Origin: JAGLHV01 sp023143305 [NCBI: Clostridia bacterium]
GTDB lineage: Bacteria > CBDUZB01 > JAGLHV01
Assembly (NCBI GenBank): GCA_030637025.1
Contig: DAOVVV010000001.1
Location: 1-64,000 of the forward strand
Reading direction: 5' to 3'
Length of the DNA: 64,000 nt
The first letter of the stretch is position 1. Every line of letters starts with the position of its first letter. The translations under genes and the position numbers were made by a program. Below, piece after piece: positions 17,344-26,074 of the stretch. A model generated the notes under the pieces. It made no database searches. It had not been told where the DNA came from and worked only from the letters and a program-made list of their open reading frames with translations.

Positions 17344-19281
17344 TTAAAACTTAATGCTTTTGTCGATAAATATTTGATGCCAGACCTCTAAAACCAATAA
17401 TGACCAGAGACGATAAGAATGACTAACCTTTCCACTGGAATGCTCCACTAATAATTTTTCAATTGCCTCTTTTTTAAAATACCCCCGTTGGATACTTTTT
17501 GGAGCTAAAAGTGTTTCCGTTAAATAATTTTTTAATTCACCCCTAAACCATTTACCTATCGGCACTCCAAAACCCATTTTTTTCCGATTTAATATCTTAT
17601 TCGGCAAAAATCCTTTCAAAGATTTCTTTAAAATATCTTTGGAGGTTAACCCCTTTATTTTCCACTGATAAGGAAGTGTTGCCGTAAACTCTATAAATTT
17701 ATGGTCCAAAAAAGGAGAACGGGTTTCCATGGAATTTGCCATAGTGGCAATATCCATTTTAACCAATAAATCTTCAGGAAGATAACTGTTTATGTCGGTA
17801 TAAAAAATCTTATCTAAAAAATCAAAAGCATTAGCTCCACTATAAAGCTGAAATAAATATTGGTTTGCATCAAAATCCATGGTCTTTTCAAGCATTTCCT
17901 CTGTATAAAGAGCTTTTTTTTGAGCACTATTAAAAACAGAATGCCACTCAATATTGGGTAAAGGCATAGGTTTATCTGCGGATTGAATAAAACGTTTCAT
18001 CTGTCTTAACCGAGATTTTCTCCCTACAGACTCAGGAAAATGTTTAAACAGATATTTCCACATTGCTTTTCGCAATCCCAAAGGAACTTTTTGAAAAAAT
18101 AAAGCCATCTTATTAGCCCTATACCTGTCATAGCCGCCAAAACTCTCATCCCCTCCATCCCCATTCAAAGCTACTTTTACAAATTTACCGGTTTCTCTGG
18201 CTACATAATAAGATGGAAGACAGGAAGAATCCGCAAAAGGTTCATTATAATGCCAGACAATTCGCGGTAAAACATCCAACATTTCAACTTTTACAATAAA
18301 TTCATGGTGCTGGGTATGAAAAAGATTCGCCACTATTCGTGCATATTTCAATTCACTAAAATCTTCTTCCTGGAAACCAATACTAAAGGTTTTAACCGGT
18401 TTAGAACTAAATTTACTCATCATCCCTACCACTGCCGAAGAATCTATGCCCCCTGAAAGAAAAGCACCCAAAGGAACATCACTAATCATTCTTAAATTCA
18501 CAGCCTCTTCCAATCGGCTATTTATCTGGTTATATATTTCCTGCATTTTAAATTTTGAATTGCTAAAATCCAACTTCTGCCGATAATCGATATCCCAAAA
18601 CTTTGAAATTTTTATTTCCCCTTTCGCATTACAAATTAATATGCTTGCCGGGGGTAATTTTTTAATATTTTTAAATATGGTTAAAGGACTGGGAACATAC
18701 TGATAAGTCATATATAAATCAATTGCTTGCGGGTCTATATTTCTTTCGATTTGATTATTTTCCAGAATAGATTTTATTTCCGAGGAAAAAATTAACCTGT
18801 CGTTTAATAAAGTATACACAAGCGGTTTTTTACCCAACCGGTCCCGGGCCAAAAATAACTGTTTTATTCTTTCATCCCAGATGGAAAAAGCAAACATCCC
18901 TCGCAAGAAATCAACACATTTAACCCCGTAATCTTCATATAAATGAAGAATTACTTCTGTATCCGTTTGGGTATAAAAACAATGCCCTTTTTTTTCTAAT
19001 TCATTCCGTAATCTTTTGAAATTATATATTTCACCGTTAAAGCTAATCCATATTTTTTTATCTTCATTATGAATGGGTTGTTTTCCGCTTTTTAAATCAA
19101 TTATAGACAATCTTCTATGTCCTAAACCTACCCGATATCCGCCATTAGCCATAGGCCAGCCTAAATGTATCCCCTCTTCATCCGGACCGCGGTAATTCAT
19201 AACAGTACACATTCTACTTAAAAGCTCTTTATCTACGCTCTTTTGTGAATTAAATTCAAAAATCCCGCATATTCCACACAT
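17344..19281 (-). CDS. asnB: Glutamine-hydrolysing asparagine synthase-type amidotransferase
   Basis: A 645-residue, two-domain enzyme. The N-terminal glutaminase starts at the processed Cys (MCGICGIF, C2) and has RGPDEEG (31-37), GHRRLSIID (54-62) and NGEIYN (82-87). The synthetase domain has the ATP pyrophosphatase loop SGGIDSS (276-282). Family members make asparagine from aspartate, but paralogues in glycan loci are thought to amidate carboxylated sugars. Here it heads the block of membrane glycosyltransferases, so sugar amidation is plausible but unproved. The ATG follows GGAGGA with eight bases of spacing. The spacer upstream is a repeat island. Confidence 0.88.
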   Translation of the reverse strand: MCGICGIFEFNSQKSVDKELLSRMCTVMNYRGPDEEGIHLGWPMANGGYRVGLGHRRLSIIDLKSGKQPIHNEDKKIWISFNGEIYNFKRLRNELEKKGHCFYTQTDTEVILHLYEDYGVKCVDFLRGMFAFSIWDERIKQLFLARDRLGKKPLVYTLLNDRLIFSSEIKSILENNQIERNIDPQAIDLYMTYQYVPSPLTIFKNIKKLPPASILICNAKGEIKISKFWDIDYRQKLDFSNSKFKMQEIYNQINSRLEEAVNLRMISDVPLGAFLSGGIDSSAVVGMMSKFSSKPVKTFSIGFQEEDFSELKYARIVANLFHTQHHEFIVKVEMLDVLPRIVWHYNEPFADSSCLPSYYVARETGKFVKVALNGDGGDESFGGYDRYRANKMALFFQKVPLGLRKAMWKYLFKHFPESVGRKSRLRQMKRFIQSADKPMPLPNIEWHSVFNSAQKKALYTEEMLEKTMDFDANQYLFQLYSGANAFDFLDKIFYTDINSYLPEDLLVKMDIATMANSMETRSPFLDHKFIEFTATLPYQWKIKGLTSKDILKKSLKGFLPNKILNRKKMGFGVPIGKWFRGELKNYLTETLLAPKSIQRGYFKKEAIEKLLVEHSSGKVSHSYRLWSLLVLEVWHQIFIDKSIKF

Positions 19282-19470
19282 ATAGAATATCCTCCAGAAA
19301 CTACAGTTATTAGTTACTCGTTATGAGTTATAAGTTAAAGACAAAAATAAATACCCAATACTAAATCCAAAATCCTAAACCCTCCTTACAGACTGGAGAA
19401 CAGGCAAATTCAAAATTACCGCCTTACAGATTGGCGGACTGTCGCTTTGCTCCAGCAAAACAAAAAAAAT

Positions 19471-19628
19471 GAAGGTAAAATATGTTTTGAACGATATAGC
19501 AAATTTTAGCAAAAACAAGCGTTAAAAAAATAAGCCTGTCTGAGCAAAGCGAGTTGCTTATTTTTAGCTTGTTTTTGCGTGCCCAAAGGGTAAAATTATG
19601 CGTCCAGAGAAAAACATATTTTTCCTTT
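19471..19628. repeat. 158-bp palindromic element, copy 3
   Basis: This copy has the best outer stem: GCAAAAACAAGC and GCTTGTTTTTGC are perfect complements, whereas copies 1 and 2 keep the pairing through two G-T wobbles. Terminal repeats are AAGGTAAAATATGTTTT on the left and a right end finishing CATATTTTTCCTT. Same length and orientation as copies 1 and 2. Confidence 0.85.
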
Positions 19629-19641
19629 ATTTTCCCCGTCC

Positions 19642-19663
19642 GGGTGAACACAGGGGTTCACCC
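19642..19663. repeat. GGGTGAAC hairpin repeat
   Basis: Arms 19642-19649 and 19656-19663 pair perfectly over eight bases, followed by CCTACAAT. It is a sequence variant of the GGGCGACC hairpins in islands 2 and 4. Confidence 0.6.
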
Positions 19664-19778
19664 CTACAATAACATCTCCATGTTTAACTGTTTTTTCAAA
19701 ATCCCAATTCCCAATCTCAAAATCCCAAATTTTTTAACTCATATGTCTCTGTTGTCTTTATTCTGTTGTCTTTATTCC

Positions 19779-19815
19779 GTTGTCTATGGACTATGAACTG
19801 TCGACTATGGACTAT
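19779..19815. repeat. Degenerate heptamer array, copy 3
   Basis: Five seven-base units after GTTGT (CTATGGA, CTATGAA, CTGTCGA, CTATGGA, partial). It ends 21 bp before the stop codon of the GT4 gene. A short plus-strand reading frame here (MSMDY...) is just the translation of the repeat. Confidence 0.7.
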
Positions 19816-19835
19816 CTGTTATCTTTTAACCGTCT

Positions 19836-20936
19836 TTATAACTTATCCTTAATTAAGTCCTCATATATCTTTTGTGTTTGGTTAATCATTTTATCCATAC
19901 TAAATAGTTTAATTACCCTCTTCCGACCCTCCTCCCCCATTTTAACTCTCTCTTCCCGATGATTAAACATCCACACAATATTTTCTGCGAAAGCTAACCA
20001 ATCACCGGAAGGAACTAATTTTCCGGTAGTCCCATCTAAAACAACTTCTGCTACCCCACCTACTTCAGTAGCTACCACAGGTTTCTCCATAGCCATTGCC
20101 TCAAGAATCGCTTGTGGTAAACTTTCTTCTTTTGAAGGTAAAAAAAACAAATCAAACGAAGAAAGCACTGCAGGAAGGATATCTTCAGGAACCCTGCAAC
20201 CGGTTAAGAAAAAATTTTTATCCAGGGATAACTTTTTAATTTTTTCTTCCAATCTTTTTTTTAAAGGACCATCCCCCACTACTAAAAATTTTATTTCCGG
20301 TATTTTTTCTCTTACCTTTAATACAATCTCAGGTATATAATCTGCACCTTTCTCCTGATGCAATCTTAAAATGCTTCCCACAACAAAATCTTTAGAACCT
20401 AACCCCCATTTTTCTCTAATTAAATTAACTTTAACCCGGGGATTAAATATATTAGTATTTACCCCGTTATAAACCACATGAATTTTTCTGTTATCTACTT
20501 TCTCCCTACGGGATAAAATAGTTTTAGCAACTTCAGAATTAGTAATAATACAATCTATAAAACACGCAGTAAACCTATCAAGCCAAACATGATAAAATTT
20601 TTTCCAATTATCTATTGACTGTTGACTGGAAATAATTATAGGTAAAGAAGCTATCTTTCCTATCACCCGTCCTAAAATATTTGCTCTATACAGATGAGTA
20701 TGCAAAATATCTATTTTCCGGATTTTGATGAACCGATAAATCTTATATAAAGAATTTAATTTATATACTTTAATTCCTAATTCTTCTAATTCTTTTCCGA
20801 TTAGCCCCTTTTCCTTTATATATCCCACTAAAACATTAAATTTGCTCTTTTGTTCTTTAATAAGGGTTAACAAATACTTTTCCGTACCCCCCACATTCAA
20901 ACTGGTAATTAAATGCAAAACATTTATTTGTTTCAT
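19836..20936 (-). CDS. Family 4 glycosyltransferase
   Basis: A GT-B enzyme of about 366 residues, probably adding a sugar to the growing lipid-linked glycan. It shows the N-terminal SLNVGGTEKYL glycine loop, HTHLYRANILGR, VGDGPLKKRLEE and the donor-site EX7E region PSKEESLPQAILEAMAMEKP followed by VVATEVGGVAEVV. I prefer the ATG at 20936, giving MKQINVLHLITS as in relatives. An in-frame GTG three codons upstream (20945) is the alternative. It is the last gene of the cassette before repeat island 3. Donor and acceptor unknown. Confidence 0.85.
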   Translation of the reverse strand: MKQINVLHLITSLNVGGTEKYLLTLIKEQKSKFNVLVGYIKEKGLIGKELEELGIKVYKLNSLYKIYRFIKIRKIDILHTHLYRANILGRVIGKIASLPIIISSQQSIDNWKKFYHVWLDRFTACFIDCIITNSEVAKTILSRREKVDNRKIHVVYNGVNTNIFNPRVKVNLIREKWGLGSKDFVVGSILRLHQEKGADYIPEIVLKVREKIPEIKFLVVGDGPLKKRLEEKIKKLSLDKNFFLTGCRVPEDILPAVLSSFDLFFLPSKEESLPQAILEAMAMEKPVVATEVGGVAEVVLDGTTGKLVPSGDWLAFAENIVWMFNHREERVKMGEEGRKRVIKLFSMDKMINQTQKIYEDLIKDKL

Positions 20937-21048
20937 TGTAAACACTCATCATAATTTTTACTGTTCATTTATTATCTTCTCAAAAAAACCGGAATCTCTT
21001 TTTTTTAACACTTAATTTATTAACTCAACTTCTGTCTTTCTATTTTAT

Positions 21049-21996
21049 TTAAACAATAGTTCTCCAATAATTTAAAATGTCCTTTAAAGTTTTTTTCATA
21101 TCAATAACCGGTTTCCACCCCGTATCTTTCCTGAGTTTTGAATAATCTCCGATTTGCAACGGCAGATCATATCCCTGTTTTTTATTCCTTTGCTGTTTTA
21201 TTTTTATCTTCACTTTGCTCATACCCGTTAATCTATCCAAAATATCCTGAATATTATATCCTTTACCCGAACAAACATTATACGCTTCTCCTATTCGGCC
21301 TTTTTTAACACAAAGATAATAAGCTTTAACAACATCCCTTGTATCAGTAAAATCCCGAATCGATTTTGTATTACCAACACATAATATTGGTTTTTTATAC
21401 CCTTTTTCTATTTCAGCAATTTGTTTTGCCAAACTGGAACAAACAAAAAAAGGATTCTCGCGTGGAGCAGTATTATTAAAAGTACGAGTTCTGATTATCT
21501 TAAGATTATAAGTTTCATAATATTGAAAAGCAATCATATCCTGTGCCGTTTTACTAACACCGTATGGAGTACACGGATTAAGATTGTTTTCTTCTTTTAT
21601 GGGATTTTTTTTCGAGGAAACCAATCCATATTCAGCACTGGAACAGGTTACCAAAATCAACGGATTTATATTATTAATTCTCACCGCTTCAAAAACATTT
21701 ATCATCCCTAAAATATTTGTTTGATACATATTTTCTAAAAAGTTTTTTCGGAAAGAATTATAAGTAATTCCCGCAAGATGAAAAACAAAATCAGGTTTAA
21801 TCTCACCTATGATTTTTGTAAGCATCTTCTTGTTTTTGATATCACATTTCTGCAATTTTATTTTATTTACAATACTTTTTATATTATGATTATTAATATT
21901 AATATCAACACCAAACACCTTATATCCCTTATTTATTAATAATTCTGCAAGATAACTTCCGGCAAGGCCGGTAATTCCTGAAATAAAAGCTTTCAA
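21049..21996 (-). CDS. NAD(P)-dependent sugar epimerase/reductase, GDP-6-deoxy-D-mannose reductase-like
   Basis: An extended SDR of 315 residues. GITGLAGSY (7-15) is the cofactor loop, SS at 119-120 and YGVSK (Y145, K149) the catalytic set, and RTRTFNNTAPRENPFFVCS the substrate loop, similar to the reductase that makes GDP-rhamnose (RMD). The start is TTG, one base after the stop of the upstream gene, with AGAGG correctly spaced; an ATG start is not available at the conserved N terminus. Next to a nucleotidyltransferase and a LegB-like dehydratase it probably finishes a deoxy sugar nucleotide. 4-reduction and 4-epimerisation cannot be told apart. Confidence 0.78.
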   Translation of the reverse strand: MKAFISGITGLAGSYLAELLINKGYKVFGVDININNHNIKSIVNKIKLQKCDIKNKKMLTKIIGEIKPDFVFHLAGITYNSFRKNFLENMYQTNILGMINVFEAVRINNINPLILVTCSSAEYGLVSSKKNPIKEENNLNPCTPYGVSKTAQDMIAFQYYETYNLKIIRTRTFNNTAPRENPFFVCSSLAKQIAEIEKGYKKPILCVGNTKSIRDFTDTRDVVKAYYLCVKKGRIGEAYNVCSGKGYNIQDILDRLTGMSKVKIKIKQQRNKKQGYDLPLQIGDYSKLRKDTGWKPVIDMKKTLKDILNYWRTIV

Positions 21997-21997
21997 T

Positions 21998-22708
21998 TTA
22001 GACCTCTTTTATAAAAAGATTTTTATTCTTTTTAAATTCCTTTATTGCCGCTTCATAATCCTGCGGCATTCCTATATCCAGCCAGAAATCTTTACAAGGA
22101 TAGCTTATTACTTTTTCTTTATTTGATATTAATGTTTTAATTAGTTCCGGAAAGTCCATTTTTTTATCTTTTGAAATATACTTTAATACTGCCGGTTCAA
22201 AAATGTATATACCCATACTTACCTGATATTTATTTATTGGTTTCTCTATATAATTTTTAATTTCACCATTCTCAGCAACTTTAAGAACACCCAGTTCTAT
22301 CTTGTATTCACGATTATATGTTCCTACCGTAACAAGCGGAGAATTAAGTTTGTGATATTTAATTAATTTTAAATAATCCAAAGTCGTTAAAAGATCTCCG
22401 TTCAAAACCATAAAGGTTTCGTCCAAACCTTTAATTAAAGAAAGAGGCCCTGCCGTACCCAAAGGTTCGTTTTCTTTTGAGTAACTGATTTTTACTTTAT
22501 ATTTTTCACCATTCCCTAAAAAAGCCATGATTAATTCCCCTAAATGACCGACAGCTATCGTAATGTCTGTTATTCCATAATGCCTCAATTGTTTTACTAT
22601 AATTTCTATTATTGGTATATCATCAATAGGCATCAATGGCTTTGGAAAAATCGTAGTATACGGAGTCAATCTCTTCCCCTTACCACCGGCTAAAATTACT
22701 GCTCTCAT
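21998..22708 (-). CDS. Sugar-1-phosphate nucleotidyltransferase
   Basis: The 236 residues form a single GT-A-like nucleotidyltransferase domain: LAGGKGKRLTP (6-16, triphosphate loop), FPKPLMPI (21-28), EPLGTAG (81-87), LNGDL (102-106, metal aspartate D105) and late FWLDIGMPQDY. No C-terminal left-handed helix or CBS domain is present, unlike GlmU or PtmE. It would make an NDP-sugar. Its neighbours (LegB-like dehydratase 23 bp upstream, RMD-like reductase downstream) suggest GDP-hexose or GDP-HexNAc, but the base is not readable from sequence. Strong GGAGGGG ribosome site. Confidence 0.85.
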   Translation of the reverse strand: MRAVILAGGKGKRLTPYTTIFPKPLMPIDDIPIIEIIVKQLRHYGITDITIAVGHLGELIMAFLGNGEKYKVKISYSKENEPLGTAGPLSLIKGLDETFMVLNGDLLTTLDYLKLIKYHKLNSPLVTVGTYNREYKIELGVLKVAENGEIKNYIEKPINKYQVSMGIYIFEPAVLKYISKDKKMDFPELIKTLISNKEKVISYPCKDFWLDIGMPQDYEAAIKEFKKNKNLFIKEV

Positions 22709-22731
22709 AATTCATCCCCTCCTGAAATATT

Positions 22732-23721
22732 TCAAATATTATAAATATTCGTTTTATATAATTTAATATTTTTCTCAATCCATTTAATTGTCTTCTTTAA
22801 TCCCTCATCTATTGTTACCTTTGGGCTCCAATTAACCAATTCTTTCGCTTTTGAATTATTCGCAATTAATCTTCCTACTTCACTTTTTTTAGGCCTGATT
22901 CTTTTTTTATCAAAGGTTATTTTCAATTTCTTTCCGATTAAAGAACTAATTTTTCTCACCAAACTTTCAATAGAAATTTCAAAATTTGACCCTATATTAA
23001 TCACTTCTCCTATAGACTTGTGTACTTGAGCTGCTTTAATAAAACTTTCAACTGTATCACTCACATATGTAAAATCTCTAGTTGGATACAAAGAACCAAG
23101 AAAAATTTCTTTTTTTGTTAACATCTGTGTAATTATTGTAGGAATAATCGCTCTTGCTGATTGCCTCGGACCATAAGTATTGAAAGGCCTGATAGTTGTT
23201 ATTGGTAAATTAAACGAACAATAGAAACTCTCTGCCAGTTTATCCGCTGCAATTTTAGTTGCTGAATAAGGGGATTGTCCTTGTAAAGGATGTTTCTCAT
23301 CTATAGGGCTATATTGTGCGGTTCCATATACTTCACTGGTAGAAGTATGAATTATTCTCTCGATATTCATATCTTTTGCTGCAGTAAGAATATTTAACGT
23401 TCCCATAATATTGGTCTGGACTACCTCTCGGGGATGGACATAAGAATAAGGAATATCGATCAAAGCTCCCAAATGAAATATTATGTCTCTGTCTTTTACT
23501 ACTTCTCTAATCGTTTCAGGATCTCTTAAATCTCCCGTAACCACAGTTATTTTTGTTTTAATCTTATTCGGTAAAATCTCGATCAATCCATAATCATTAC
23601 GGGAATTATACCTGACTAATGCACGCACATCTACGCCGAGTTTTACTAATTTCTCTACCAGATGACTACCAATAAAACCACCCGCACCTGTTACCAATAC
23701 TTTCTTTTTAGTCCAATCCAT
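22732..23721 (-). CDS. legB: Nucleotide-sugar 4,6-dehydratase, LegB-like
   Basis: An extended SDR of 329 residues. TGAGGFIG (11-18) binds NAD, STSEVYGTAQ (127-136) and SPYSATK (Y152, K156) form the active site, and RPFNTYGPRQSARAIIPTII is the characteristic loop. The whole resembles LegB, which makes the 4-keto-6-deoxy intermediate in legionaminic acid synthesis, more than rhamnose or fucose dehydratases. The end (IGSNFEISIESL, SEVGRLIANNSKAKELVNW) supports this. No legC, legG or legI is adjacent; possible partners are the DegT enzyme at 55.5 kb or the pse genes. Assignment as a 4,6-dehydratase is firm; the Leg label is inferred. Confidence 0.78.
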   Translation of the reverse strand: MDWTKKKVLVTGAGGFIGSHLVEKLVKLGVDVRALVRYNSRNDYGLIEILPNKIKTKITVVTGDLRDPETIREVVKDRDIIFHLGALIDIPYSYVHPREVVQTNIMGTLNILTAAKDMNIERIIHTSTSEVYGTAQYSPIDEKHPLQGQSPYSATKIAADKLAESFYCSFNLPITTIRPFNTYGPRQSARAIIPTIITQMLTKKEIFLGSLYPTRDFTYVSDTVESFIKAAQVHKSIGEVINIGSNFEISIESLVRKISSLIGKKLKITFDKKRIRPKKSEVGRLIANNSKAKELVNWSPKVTIDEGLKKTIKWIEKNIKLYKTNIYNI

Positions 23722-23780
23722 TTTATTCTCCTTTAATCTCTCAAGTCAATTTATTTATTAATTCACTTATAAAATAGTTC

Positions 23781-24713
23781 TCATTTATTCCCTACAGCGT
23801 ATAAACTGATCCGGTATTTTATTTTCCTCTTCAGCCAGCCGGAACTTAATAAACTCATTATAAAAAAAAGATACCATGATAAACAGCCGGGATAATTAAA
23901 AAATGCTTTAAAAAACTCCCCTTTTGCTTTATAAAAATCCTGATGCGAAAAATAATACCGGGATAATTCATAATGCAAGCGGGACAAACACTGGCCACGA
24001 ACTTTCCTGATATGACAATGAATTTCTTTATTTAAAAAAATTTTATCATAAACTGTTCTTATACTTAAAGAGGTACAAAGACTATCCTCATTTTTTCTAT
24101 AGAGAGTTAATTCTTTACTGATGGAATAAAATTTATGATTAACAGCTAATTTAATCCAGAGAAAAAAATCTTCCGACCCCCTGATTTTTTTATCATCATC
24201 AAGCAATCCTACCCCAAAAAGAGCCTTTTTTTTAACCATTACACTGGAATTCGTAATAAAGTTTCCTTTCTTTAGTAAAGAAAGCAGGACATTTTCCTTT
24301 AGCAATCCCCCTTTTCTTCTTCTTAAAACATTTCCTCTTTTATCAATAATTTTTATACCGGTAAAGATCAAATCTACTTTCGGAAACCTATCAAAAATTT
24401 CTATTTGTTTAACCAGCTTATCTTTTGTCCATTTATCATCACTATCCAGAAAAGCAATATACTCTCCTGTTGCTTCCCGTATTCCTTTATTTCTTGCCTT
24501 AGCAGGCAACCCGGTATTTCCCTGATAAAAATATTTTATTTCACAACCAAAAGAAGCAATTAATTCTCTCGTATTATCTGTTGAGCCGTCATCCACAACA
24601 ATAATTTCAAAGTTATGATAAGTCTGATTTAAAACAGAATTTATAGTATCTCCGATTAAATCCGCCCGATTATAAGTAGGAATAACTACACTAACCTTTG
24701 GGTTTATATCCAT
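23781..24713 (-). CDS. Family 2 glycosyltransferase
   Basis: A 310-residue GT-A enzyme: VVIPTYNRADLI (9-20), VVDDGSTDNT (39-48), GLPAKARNKGI (68-78) and FLDSDD (88-93), the metal-binding DxD region. A C-terminal basic segment with two short hydrophobic stretches may touch the membrane. ATG follows the stop of the upstream cyclase-family gene directly (TAAATG), so translation is coupled. It presumably adds one residue of the repeat unit; substrate unknown. Confidence 0.85.
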   Translation of the reverse strand: MDINPKVSVVIPTYNRADLIGDTINSVLNQTYHNFEIIVVDDGSTDNTRELIASFGCEIKYFYQGNTGLPAKARNKGIREATGEYIAFLDSDDKWTKDKLVKQIEIFDRFPKVDLIFTGIKIIDKRGNVLRRRKGGLLKENVLLSLLKKGNFITNSSVMVKKKALFGVGLLDDDKKIRGSEDFFLWIKLAVNHKFYSISKELTLYRKNEDSLCTSLSIRTVYDKIFLNKEIHCHIRKVRGQCLSRLHYELSRYYFSHQDFYKAKGEFFKAFFNYPGCLSWYLFFIMSLLSSGWLKRKIKYRISLYAVGNK

Positions 24714-25391
24714 TTAGTTAAACTCTCCAATAACCGTACAGGGCATACTATCAACCCCTTCTACAAACAAAGGAATAGCAAAAACCCTTTCTAACCCCTT
24801 TAAATTTTCAGACAAATTCATATCTTCAATCAATAAAACAGGCGAACTTTTATATTCTTCTTTACAAAAAAATATTTTATGTGTCTGGGATCCTAATTTG
24901 CGATGTTGACAGGAAGAAACCGATATTGTATCAACACCGATTGCCCGAATATTTTTATAATCAGAACGAATTAATCTTGCTGCATCCGGAGAAATTACCG
25001 GATTGGAAAATTTATAGTCTCGAGTTTCTCTATACCGGGAAAATCCGGTACGAATTAACAATAAGTCACATTTTTCCAGATAATATTTATTCTTTTGGAA
25101 AATATCAGGCATTATTAATTCATTACTTTCTGTCAAACACTCCAAAACATAAGGAAAATTAAAAATAAATTCTTCTATACCATATTCCCCAATAGATTTT
25201 CCCTTATTATCAAAATGTTTAGGAGCATCAATATGTGTCCCGGTGTGATTCAAAAAACTAACTATCGCCGTATTACAACTGTCCTTTCGGTCTATCTGCT
25301 TTTCCTGTTTTATTTGAAACGGGAAACCATTCCCATAAACAGGCGTATTAACATGCAAAGGATAAGAAAGTAATTTATATTTTTTCTCCAT
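24714..25391 (-). CDS. Cyclase-family metal-dependent hydrolase (kynurenine-formamidase-like fold)
   Basis: 225 residues with the family signature HTGTHIDAPKH (H49, H53, D55, H59) that binds divalent metal, and GVDTISVSS later. Known members hydrolyse N-formylkynurenine or act on isatin-type amides. None of these substrates makes sense here, with no tryptophan genes nearby. It overlaps the HAD phosphatase by 17 bp and touches the GT2 gene, so it is embedded in the glycan operon. An amidohydrolase or lactonase acting on an acyl or acid sugar is my inference. Start ATG has AAAGGAGAT upstream. Confidence 0.75.
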   Translation of the reverse strand: MEKKYKLLSYPLHVNTPVYGNGFPFQIKQEKQIDRKDSCNTAIVSFLNHTGTHIDAPKHFDNKGKSIGEYGIEEFIFNFPYVLECLTESNELIMPDIFQKNKYYLEKCDLLLIRTGFSRYRETRDYKFSNPVISPDAARLIRSDYKNIRAIGVDTISVSSCQHRKLGSQTHKIFFCKEEYKSSPVLLIEDMNLSENLKGLERVFAIPLFVEGVDSMPCTVIGEFN

Positions 25392-26037
25392 TGCTTATCT
25401 CCTTTAAATATTGCTCTAAACCAAACAAATTCTTAATTATTCTTTTTACCGTAAGTTTAATAAAAGGATTAATATTTTTATCTCTAACACGGCCGATAAA
25501 TTCTACACCGTTATTTGTTGCTCCCTCGTAATCATTAATAGCATCACCAATAAATAAAACCTCTTCCGGCCTAAGTTTATAATCCCGTAATACCTTTGCA
25601 ACTAAAGTTGTTTTATCTTCCGGTGAACCATAAATATTAACAAAAAAACCGGATAATTTTCGTTCTTTAACAATAGAACTCATCTCTTCCTGGGGAGTTC
25701 CGGAAACAACAAAAAAAAGATACTCTTTATGATATTTATTCAATAATTCATAAGATCCTGCAACAAAAGGACAGTCCAAAACCGACTGATATACATATTC
25801 GGAAAATTTTTTATTTAGCAATTCCATTTCAGCAGGTGAAAGCGGTTTTTTTATTATACTCTTATAAATTATTTTAAACTTTTCAAAACGCGACATCCCT
25901 CCGTTATCTATATGTAATTTCACAATCTGCTCTACATATTCAGGATAATCACTAAATAAATCAGCAAAAGCTTTAGTCTTAATATCCATAGATTCTAAAA
26001 TTACCCCATCAAAATCAAAAAGTATTGCTTTTATCAT
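25375..26037 (-). CDS. HAD-superfamily phosphatase
   Basis: 220 residues with all four HAD motifs: FDFDGV (nucleophile D8, acid D10), VSGTP (111-115), K142 and GDAINDYEG (164-172) with the metal-binding aspartates. The helical cap lies after motif 1, so it is a phosphoglycolate-phosphatase-like subclass. In this setting it may dephosphorylate a sugar phosphate or a phosphorylated acid sugar, comparable to KdsC or NeuB-pathway phosphatases. Co-transcription with the cyclase-family gene (17-bp overlap) suggests sequential steps. Confidence 0.82.
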   Translation of the reverse strand: MIKAILFDFDGVILESMDIKTKAFADLFSDYPEYVEQIVKLHIDNGGMSRFEKFKIIYKSIIKKPLSPAEMELLNKKFSEYVYQSVLDCPFVAGSYELLNKYHKEYLFFVVSGTPQEEMSSIVKERKLSGFFVNIYGSPEDKTTLVAKVLRDYKLRPEEVLFIGDAINDYEGATNNGVEFIGRVRDKNINPFIKLTVKRIIKNLFGLEQYLKEISNGEKI

Positions 26038-26074
26038 AAATAATCCGCCAAATCCCTTTCAATATTTATTTTTT

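Larger units (their letters stand above)
19282..19835. repeat. Intergenic repeat island 3
   Basis: This 554-bp spacer between the GT4 and asnB genes contains short TAACT/ATAAC units (19310-19345), CTCCTTACAGACTG-type units (19379-19441), the palindromic element (19471-19628), a GGGTGAAC hairpin (19642-19663), repeated GTTGTCTTTATTC units (19748-19778) and a heptamer array (19779-19815). I see no gene. It forms the low-coordinate border of a 42-kb stretch without such repeats. Confidence 0.8.
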
